From the NCBI RefSeq assembly GCF_000685965.1, contig NZ_JMLE01000008.1:124001-188000 (forward strand): a stretch of 64,000 nucleotides of DNA, in the 5' to 3' direction. Position numbers and translations under genes: made by a program. This document shows positions 58,141 through 64,000 of the stretch, in pieces. Origin of the DNA: Arthrobacter sp. UNC362MFTsu5.1. Lineage in GTDB: Bacteria > Actinomycetota > Actinomycetes > Actinomycetales > Micrococcaceae. The notes under the pieces were generated by a model, which was not told the origin of the DNA, did not search any database, and was given only the letters and a program-made list of their open reading frames with translations. The number at the start of each line of letters is the position of its first letter. Position 1 is the first letter of the stretch.

Positions 58141-60864
58141 GTGACCCAGAGCAGCACTCAGGACGTTTCCGCGGACGGCCTTGTGCTGGGGCTGGAGCTC
58201 ATCAACGCCGGAATGCTGGCCCGTGTGGGCGGCAAGGCGGCCAACCTGGGCGAAACCATGGGTGCCGGGCTCCCCGTGCCGCCCGGCTTCTGCCTGACCA
58301 CGGAGGCGTACCGGCGGGCCGTGGGCCCCGCTGGACTTGAAGGCGTGCACGCCGCACTCGCCGCCACCGGGACAGACGACCTCGCGGGCCTGGCCACGCT
58401 GGCGGCCCGGGCACGCGGGCTCATCCTCGCCGTGGACGTTCCGCCGGAGATAGCCGACGCCGTCAGGGAGTCCTACGCCGCGCTGGGCACTAACGTTCCG
58501 GTGGCTGTGAGGTCGTCCGCGACGGCCGAGGACCTGCCGCTCGCGAGCTTCGCCGGGCAGCAGGACACGTATTTGAATGTGGTGGGCGATGACTCCGTTC
58601 TGGCCGCCGTCCGGAAGTGCTGGGCGTCGCTGTGGACGGACCGGGCAGTGACCTATCGGGCCACCCACGGGATCAGCCCGTCTACTGTGGCGTTGGCGGT
58701 GGTGGTCCAGAGCATGGTGGACGCCGAGGTGGCGGGTGTCTTGTTCACGGCGAACCCGGTGACGGGCCGGCGGCTTGAGGCCGTGATCGATGCCAGTCCC
58801 GGGCTGGGCGAAGCGGTGGTTTCGGGAGCCGTTAATCCGGACCACTTCGTGGTGGACACGGCCACCAAGGAGATCCTGGAACGGCGGGAGGGGGATAAGG
58901 GGCTCGCCATCAGGCCGCTCGCCGGAGGGGGTACCGAGCGGATCAACCTTGTCCCGGATTCCGTCCCTTCCCTCAGCGATGGCCAGATCCGGGAACTGGC
59001 CGCCCTGGGCAGCAGGGTGGAGCGGCACTACGGGGCGCCGCAGGACATCGAATGGGCCATCGACGCCGCGGACAAGCTCTTCCTGGTGCAGTCCCGGCCC
59101 ATCACCACGCTGTATCCCCTGCCGGATCCGCGCCCCGACCTGCGGGTGCCCGAGGGGACTCGCGTCTTCCTGTGCTTCAGCCTTGCCCAGGGGCTGACCC
59201 GCCCGCTGACCCCGATGGGGATGGCCGGCTTCCGGATGATCGCGTCCTCGGTGGCCCGTGCGGCCGGCTTCGACGTGCCCGAGCCGCGCAACGGCCCGGC
59301 CCCGTTCCGGCAGGCAGGGCAGCGCCTCTTCGTCGACCTCACCCCGGTGGTCCGCAGCAGCGTGGGCCGCGCCATTGTGCCCCGTGTTTTCGACATTATG
59401 GAAGCCAGATCCGCCACGGTACTCCGCCGGCTGTTCGCTGACCCGAGGTTCTCGGTCACGCTCAGGTCGCCGTGGCCGCTCCTCCGGCATGTAGTTCCGC
59501 TGGCGGCGAAGGCCAGGGTTCCGGAGTCGTTCCTCCGGGCGCTCCTTCGACCGGAAGCGGCGCTTCAGCGTGTGGATAGATTCGGCGCGCGGTTCCGGGG
59601 CGGCCTCGTGGTCCCGGACACGGCCACGCCTGCGGAACGGCTGGAGCAGGCCGAACGCATCCTGGGCGAGAGGCTCTTCCACATCGTTCCGGCGGTAATG
59701 CCGCTGCCCGCTCTGGGGTTCGCGCTGCTGGCGGTCGCCGGGAAGCTGGCGGGGCAGGGCTCCGAGTCCGGTGCCCTGCAGGGCGTCCTCCGGGGCCTCC
59801 CCAACAACGTGACCACGGAAATGGACCTTGCCCTCTGGCAGTTGGCCACGGACATCCGCTCCCACCCGGGGGCCGCCGCCGTTTTTGAGGGGGCCTCTCC
59901 GGCTGAACTGGCGCGGCGGTACCGCTCCGGCGGGCTTCCCGCCGTCGTGCAGTCCGGGCTGGCGGGCTTCCTGGCACGGTACGGCCACCGCGCCGTGGCG
60001 GAAATCGACCTCGGCATGCCCCGCTGGTCGGACGACCCCGCGCACATCCTGGGAGTCCTGGCGAACTATCTCAAACTCGACGATCCGGCACTGGCCCCGG
60101 ACCGGCAGTTCGCCAACGCCGCCCGCGAGGCAGAGGCCCAGATCGAGAGGCTAACAGCGATCGCGGGGAGCAAAGGCGGTCCGGCCGGCAGGCTGCGGGC
60201 CCGCATGGTGCGTGGTGCGCTGACGCGGACCCGTTTGTTCGCCGGACTGCGCGAACTGCCGAAATACCACATTGTCGAAGGCCTGGCTTCGGTGCGGAAA
60301 CAGCTGACGGCGGTGGGGGAGGCGCTCGCCGCGGCAGGCAGCATCGCCGAGGCCGACGACATCTTTTTCCTCGACTTCGCCGAGGCGCACCGGGGCCTTG
60401 CAGGGGAGTCTCTGCGGGGAATCGTGGCCGAGCGCCGCGAGGCCTACGACGCCGAAATGGGCCGCCGTCGCATTCCCCGGGTGCTGCTTTCGGACGGAAC
60501 GGAACCCGAAGCGCTGCACGGCACCGCCGCCGGCACGGCGGCCGGGGTCCTGTCCGGCACGCCGGCGTCGGCCGGAACCGTCACAGCCCGGGCGCGCGTC
60601 ATCCTGGACCCGCAGGGCGCCGCGCTGGAACCCGGTGAGATCCTGGTGGCCCCGTCAACGGATCCGGGGTGGACGCCATTGTTCCTCACCGCCGGCGGGC
60701 TTGTGATGGAAATGGGCGGGCCCAATTCCCACGGCGCGGTCGTCGCCCGTGAGTACGGAATTCCCGCCGTCGTGGGCGTCCCGGACGCAACCTCCGCCAT
60801 CAGCACCGGGCAGCTGATAACGCTCGACGGCGGGGCCGGCACGGTCGCGCCGGCAGCGGGCTGA
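58141..60864 (+). CDS. PEP-synthase/rifampin phosphotransferase-like dikinase
   Basis: The 907-residue protein has an N-terminal ATP-grasp domain (NAGMLARVGGKAANLGETM, AVRSSATAEDLPLASFAGQQ, CWASLWTDRAVTYRA), a large helical middle domain starting VFLCFSLAQGLTRPLTPMG, and a C-terminal swivelling histidine domain (MGGPNSHGAVVAREYGIPAV). It lacks the PEP-binding C-domain of true PEP synthase, so the middle domain must bind another acceptor. This layout matches rifampin phosphotransferases, which inactivate rifamycins, but members with other substrates are likely. GTG 58141 follows CAGGAGG. It is downstream of a tandem USP gene. Confidence 0.8.
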   Translation: MTQSSTQDVSADGLVLGLELINAGMLARVGGKAANLGETMGAGLPVPPGFCLTTEAYRRAVGPAGLEGVHAALAATGTDDLAGLATLAARARGLILAVDVPPEIADAVRESYAALGTNVPVAVRSSATAEDLPLASFAGQQDTYLNVVGDDSVLAAVRKCWASLWTDRAVTYRATHGISPSTVALAVVVQSMVDAEVAGVLFTANPVTGRRLEAVIDASPGLGEAVVSGAVNPDHFVVDTATKEILERREGDKGLAIRPLAGGGTERINLVPDSVPSLSDGQIRELAALGSRVERHYGAPQDIEWAIDAADKLFLVQSRPITTLYPLPDPRPDLRVPEGTRVFLCFSLAQGLTRPLTPMGMAGFRMIASSVARAAGFDVPEPRNGPAPFRQAGQRLFVDLTPVVRSSVGRAIVPRVFDIMEARSATVLRRLFADPRFSVTLRSPWPLLRHVVPLAAKARVPESFLRALLRPEAALQRVDRFGARFRGGLVVPDTATPAERLEQAERILGERLFHIVPAVMPLPALGFALLAVAGKLAGQGSESGALQGVLRGLPNNVTTEMDLALWQLATDIRSHPGAAAVFEGASPAELARRYRSGGLPAVVQSGLAGFLARYGHRAVAEIDLGMPRWSDDPAHILGVLANYLKLDDPALAPDRQFANAAREAEAQIERLTAIAGSKGGPAGRLRARMVRGALTRTRLFAGLRELPKYHIVEGLASVRKQLTAVGEALAAAGSIAEADDIFFLDFAEAHRGLAGESLRGIVAERREAYDAEMGRRRIPRVLLSDGTEPEALHGTAAGTAAGVLSGTPASAGTVTARARVILDPQGAALEPGEILVAPSTDPGWTPLFLTAGGLVMEMGGPNSHGAVVAREYGIPAVVGVPDATSAISTGQLITLDGGAGTVAPAAG

Positions 60865-60968
60865 GCCGCCCCGGCAAGCGCACGACGGCGACGTCCCAAA
60901 GGGGTGTAGCGGGCGGGTCCGAAGCGTACTCTGGAATCAATAAGCTGCAATGTTGGAGCGGAGTTGTC

Positions 60969-62165
60969 ATGACCAGAAAGTGGCTGCGGTGGATGCCCGC
61001 CGCCGCCGTGCCCGCCGTAATTGCCGCCGCTGCGCTGGCAGGGTCCTTGCCGGCAAGCGCCGGGGACCCTTTGCCCGCCAAGACGCCGCAAGAGGTCCTG
61101 GCGCTGGTAGCGCATCACTCCGCTCCGTCGCTCTCCGGGACGTTGGAGCAGACGTCCCGGATCGGCCTGCCCGAGCTTCCGAAAACCGGGCCGTCGGCCG
61201 GCGGCGCAGCGTCCGTCCTTGAGCTGTTGAGTGGGCCGCATACCGCCAGGGTGTTCCTGGACGGACCGCGCAACGTGCGGGTCCAGGTCCTGGACCGCCT
61301 CGCTGAACGCAATGCCGTACGCAGCGGGGACGAGGTGTGGCTGTACAGCTCCAGGGACAACACCGCCACTCACCTGACACTCCCCGCCGATGCCGGCCGG
61401 CATCATGATGTTGGCCAGTACAAGCATCCCGGTGCGGGCACGGACGGTGTGATGCCGACGCCGGAGGACCTGGCCGCCCGGTTCCTTGCGGCCGCTGACC
61501 CCACCACTGAGATTTCAGTGCTTCCGGAGGTCAACGTTGCCGGCCGGGCCGCTTACAACCTGGTGGTCACCCCGCGGACGGAAGGCACCCTGATCGCTTC
61601 GGTAGCCATCGCCGTTGACGGCCAGAGCGGCCTGCCGCTGAGCGTCGAACTGAAGGCCCGGGGCCAGAGCGAACCGGCCTTCAAGCTGGCGTTCACCAGC
61701 CTGTCACTTGAAGCCCCGGACGCCTCACTGTTCGCCTTTAGCCCGCCGCCGGGGGCCACCGTCAAGGAAGTCGAAGTACCGGCCCACGGAACGGGAAGCC
61801 TGCCCGGACACCGCTGGCCCGGACACCGTACGGAAGAGGGCGTGGTTCCTGACGCTGCAGTTCCTGATGCTGTAACGCCGGATGCTGCGGTTCCGGAGGC
61901 TGTGGCACCGGATGCTGCAGCAGCGCGGCCTACGGTGACGGGTACCGGCTGGGAGAGCGTGGTTGAATTCCCCGCCAGCGCCGCATCTGCGGAGGCCGGT
62001 GCGATGATGTCCAGCGATCCGCTGCTTCAGCAGGCCGCTGTGGCGGTGCCGGGCGGACGGCTGTTCAGCACCGCCGTCGTAAATGTGCTGTTTACCGATG
62101 ACGGGCGCGTTTTCGCCGGGTCTGTTCCCGCGGACCGCCTGCTGACCGCTGCTGCCGCGAGGTGA
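60969..62165 (+). CDS. LolA-like secreted protein
   Basis: The 398-residue product has a signal peptide (MTRKWLRWMPAAAVPAVIAA region, cleavage after SAG near residue 32) and then a LolA/DUF2092-like half-barrel (LEQTSRIGLPELPK, VWLYSSRDNTATHLTLP, YNLVVTPRTEGTLIASV, AFKLAFTSLSLEAPD). A five-fold repeat of 15 bp (VPDAA-type units, 61845-61919) lies in a linker before the C-terminal part. In Actinobacteria such proteins occur with ABC transporters and may sense or handle lipoproteins or envelope lipids. It overlaps the ABC ATPase gene by 4 bases. ATG 60969 follows GGAGCGGAG. Confidence 0.75.
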   Translation: MTRKWLRWMPAAAVPAVIAAAALAGSLPASAGDPLPAKTPQEVLALVAHHSAPSLSGTLEQTSRIGLPELPKTGPSAGGAASVLELLSGPHTARVFLDGPRNVRVQVLDRLAERNAVRSGDEVWLYSSRDNTATHLTLPADAGRHHDVGQYKHPGAGTDGVMPTPEDLAARFLAAADPTTEISVLPEVNVAGRAAYNLVVTPRTEGTLIASVAIAVDGQSGLPLSVELKARGQSEPAFKLAFTSLSLEAPDASLFAFSPPPGATVKEVEVPAHGTGSLPGHRWPGHRTEEGVVPDAAVPDAVTPDAAVPEAVAPDAAAARPTVTGTGWESVVEFPASAASAEAGAMMSSDPLLQQAAVAVPGGRLFSTAVVNVLFTDDGRVFAGSVPADRLLTAAAAR

Positions 62166-63202
62166 CAGTCGCGGGACGGAGCGCTGAGCTGGCCATAGAG
62201 ACGCGCGGCCTCAGCAAACGGTTCGGCCATCAGCTGGCCGTGGACGGCGTTAATCTGGCCGTCCCGAGGGGTTCGGTGTTCGGTTTCCTGGGCCCGAACG
62301 GCTCCGGCAAAACCACCACCATCCGCATGATGCTGGGGCTCGCCGGGGCAACGCGCGGGTCGGTCAGCGTGCTGGGGCTGGAGATGCCGGAGCGCTTCCA
62401 CGACGTCCTGCCGCGTGTGGGTGCCCTGGTGGAAGGTCCCGCGTTCTACCCGTTCCTGTCCGGAGCAGCCAATCTTCGGCGCCTCGATGCGGCGGACCCT
62501 TACGCCGTACAGTCCACGCGGCGTGCGCGGGTGGAGGCCGCGCTGGAACGCGTGGGCCTGACGCATGCCGCCGGGAAGAAAGTCCGCGCGTATTCGCTCG
62601 GCATGAAGCAGCGCCTGGGCATCGCCAATGCGCTCCTCTCGCCCCGGGAACTGCTGGTGCTCGACGAGCCCACCAACGGCCTGGATCCCCAGGGCACCCG
62701 CGAAGTGCGCTCCCTGGTCCGCTCCCTTGCGGCCGACGGCGCCACGGTTTTCGTCTCCAGCCACCTGCTGGCGGAGGTGGAGCAGATCTGCACGCACGCG
62801 GCGGTCATGAGCGCGGGCCGGCTGGTGGCGCAGGGAACGCTCGCTGAACTGCGGGACGAGGGCAAGGTCAGGATCCGCCTGGTAACGCCCGACGCCGGCC
62901 TGGCCGAGGGCGTTTTCGCCCGGCTGGGAATGACGCCCATGGGCGGCCGGAGCAATGGTGCGCTGGTTTACGGCGACAGCCGGCGGGCCGGGGATACCGG
63001 CACGGCCGGAGACGCAGGGCAGTTGGGCGACACAGGGCAGTTGGGCGACGCAGGGCAGTCGGGGGTTGCCGTGGAACCGGAGGCCGTGGTGGCCGCCATG
63101 GTGGCGGCCGGTGTACGGGTGCGCGGCTTCGCCGTGGAGCAGGGCAGCTTGGAGGACCGCTTTGTGGCGCTGACGGGGGAGGGGTTCGACATTGCCCAAT
63201 AA
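62162..63202 (+). CDS. ABC transporter ATP-binding protein
   Basis: The 346-residue ATPase has Walker A GPNGSGKTTT, the signature YSLGMKQRLGIANALL and Walker B LLVLDEPTNGLDPQGTRE, with a switch histidine in VFVSSHLLAEVEQ. It belongs to the ABC-2 type exporter group (CcmA/DrrA-like). The C-terminal section carries three 18-bp repeats (GDAGQLG-type units, 63011-63064) that insert a flexible loop. GTG 62162 overlaps the LolA-like stop (GTGA), and the permease start at TTG 63192 overlaps its end by 11 bases, so the three are translationally coupled. Substrate unknown. Confidence 0.9.
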   Translation: MTVAGRSAELAIETRGLSKRFGHQLAVDGVNLAVPRGSVFGFLGPNGSGKTTTIRMMLGLAGATRGSVSVLGLEMPERFHDVLPRVGALVEGPAFYPFLSGAANLRRLDAADPYAVQSTRRARVEAALERVGLTHAAGKKVRAYSLGMKQRLGIANALLSPRELLVLDEPTNGLDPQGTREVRSLVRSLAADGATVFVSSHLLAEVEQICTHAAVMSAGRLVAQGTLAELRDEGKVRIRLVTPDAGLAEGVFARLGMTPMGGRSNGALVYGDSRRAGDTGTAGDAGQLGDTGQLGDAGQSGVAVEPEAVVAAMVAAGVRVRGFAVEQGSLEDRFVALTGEGFDIAQ

Positions 63203-64000
63203 GGAAGTTGTCGCGACGGATGCACCGGCCAAGGCTTCCTCCGGATTGCCTCTGCTGGCCTCCGAACTGAGCGTCCTTTTCCGCCGGCGCCGGACCTGGG
63301 CCATGCTGCTGGCGCTAGCGGCCGTGCCGGTGCTGATGGCCATTGCCGTCCGCGTGTCCTCGGCCGTTCCACCAGGCCGCGGACCTGCCTTCCTGGACAG
63401 GATTACCCAGAACGGGCTGTTTGTGGGGGTAACGGCGCTGCTCGTGTGTGTGCCGCTATTCCTGCCGCTCACCGTGGGCGTGGTGGCCGGGGATACGATC
63501 GCGGGCGAGGCTGGCCTCGGCACCTTGCGCTACCTCCTGGTGGCGCCGGCCGGCCGCGTGCGGCTGCTGCTGGTCAAATACGCCGGCGCCGCCGCGTTCT
63601 GCATCGTGGCTCCGCTGGTGGTGGCGCTGGCGGGGGCAGGGATCGGGACGGCCCTGTTTCCGGTAGGCCCGGTGACGCTGCTGTCCGGCGACGTGATCAC
63701 CCCGGGGGAGGCAGTGGTGCGCCTGCTGCTCGTGGCGGCGTACCTGACCGTGTCGCTGCTGGGGTTGTCCGCCGTCGGACTCTTCCTGTCCACCCTGACC
63801 GATGTTCCGGTGGGCGCCATGGCGGCCACCATCGTGGCGTCCGTGGTGTCACAGGTTGTGGGTGAGCTGCCGCAGCTGGAATGGCTGCACCCCTGGCTGT
63901 TCAGCCACTACTGGTTCGGTTTCGCGGACCTGCTGCGCCAGCCGATTGCCTGGGATTCCTTTGGCAGTAATGCGTTGCTGCAGGCAGGCTACATCGCGGT
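63192..64000 (+). CDS. ABC-2 type transporter permease (partial, cut by window end)
   Basis: The frame begins at TTG 63192, 8 bases after GGGGAGG, and stays open to the window end (269 codons seen). It has a short cytoplasmic start (PNKEVVATDAPAKASSGLPL) and then at least five hydrophobic segments, including WAMLLALAAVPVLMAIAVRV, GLFVGVTALLVCVPLFLPLT and LLVAAYLTVSLLGLSAVGLF, with GEAGLGTLRYLLVAPAGR as the ABC-2 cytoplasmic coupling region. It is the membrane partner of the ATPase encoded just upstream. The C-terminus lies beyond the window. Confidence 0.85.
   Translation, partial: MPNKEVVATDAPAKASSGLPLLASELSVLFRRRRTWAMLLALAAVPVLMAIAVRVSSAVPPGRGPAFLDRITQNGLFVGVTALLVCVPLFLPLTVGVVAGDTIAGEAGLGTLRYLLVAPAGRVRLLLVKYAGAAAFCIVAPLVVALAGAGIGTALFPVGPVTLLSGDVITPGEAVVRLLLVAAYLTVSLLGLSAVGLFLSTLTDVPVGAMAATIVASVVSQVVGELPQLEWLHPWLFSHYWFGFADLLRQPIAWDSFGSNALLQAGYIA

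Overview
The window is high-GC DNA with very dense coding, frequent GTG and TTG starts, 4-nt start/stop overlaps and several apparently leaderless promoters. The proteins (three GAF-ANTAR regulators, DUF222/HNH nuclease, DUF3618 protein, Holin-X-like protein, hut genes under an IclR regulator) fit an Actinobacterium of the Micrococcaceae, most likely Arthrobacter or Pseudarthrobacter. That placement is inference from gene content. I see no rRNA, tRNA, CRISPR array or complete insertion sequence.

Layout. 1-4.5 kb: two GAF-ANTAR regulators, a TetR regulator divergent from a thiamine-binding protein, an O-methyltransferase whose likely original start is followed by an in-frame stop, and a Dps ferritin. 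4.5-7.8 kb: a tight trio (acyl-CoA dehydrogenase-like, PIG-L deacetylase fused to a methyltransferase, family 2 glycosyltransferase) of unknown product. 7.8-21.4 kb: a stress/central-carbon block with a P2-type cation ATPase overlapping PEP synthase, a P1B metal ATPase, a membrane-anchored polysaccharide deacetylase, a phosphomutase-GH65 phosphorylase fusion, a zinc alcohol dehydrogenase and a universal stress protein. 21.4-24.8 kb: a cell-envelope/stress operon (342-aa membrane protein, Holin-X-like, DUF3618, YihY/BrkB) behind an AT-rich palindromic operator that resembles one upstream of dps. 24.9-36.2 kb: epimerase, spermidine synthase-like protein, third GAF-ANTAR protein, a LysR/MFS/3-hydroxybutyrate dehydrogenase unit, LysE exporter, amino-acid permease and HNH nuclease.

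37.9-42.3 kb: histidine utilisation (IclR regulator, hutU, hutH). Three copies of a 16-bp palindrome GTCTGG-N4-CCGGAC-like flank the regulator and precede hutU. A fourth, diverged copy lies upstream of hutG, which sits 10 kb away at 52.6-53.6 kb. Two large palindromes with a shared 18-nt core but unrelated arms sit between hutR and hutU and between hutU and hutH.

43.2-52.6 kb, between the hut pieces: a complete module that I read as D-apionate catabolism. ApnL would open D-apionolactone, ApnO would oxidise and isomerise D-apionate to 3-oxo-isoapionate, OiaC would decarboxylate it to L-erythrulose, LerK would phosphorylate that, and LerI and DerI would isomerise it through D-erythrulose 4-phosphate to D-erythrose 4-phosphate for the pentose-phosphate pathway. 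An MFS importer and a FadR-type regulator with a perfect 14-bp palindrome complete it.

53.7-64 kb: a purine permease, a CopC-like copper protein, a short FAD protein, a tandem universal stress protein followed by a rifampin-phosphotransferase-like PEP-dependent dikinase, and a LolA-like lipoprotein-handling protein with an ABC exporter whose permease runs off the window end. A recurring oddity across the window is short in-frame tandem repeats in linkers of many unrelated proteins.
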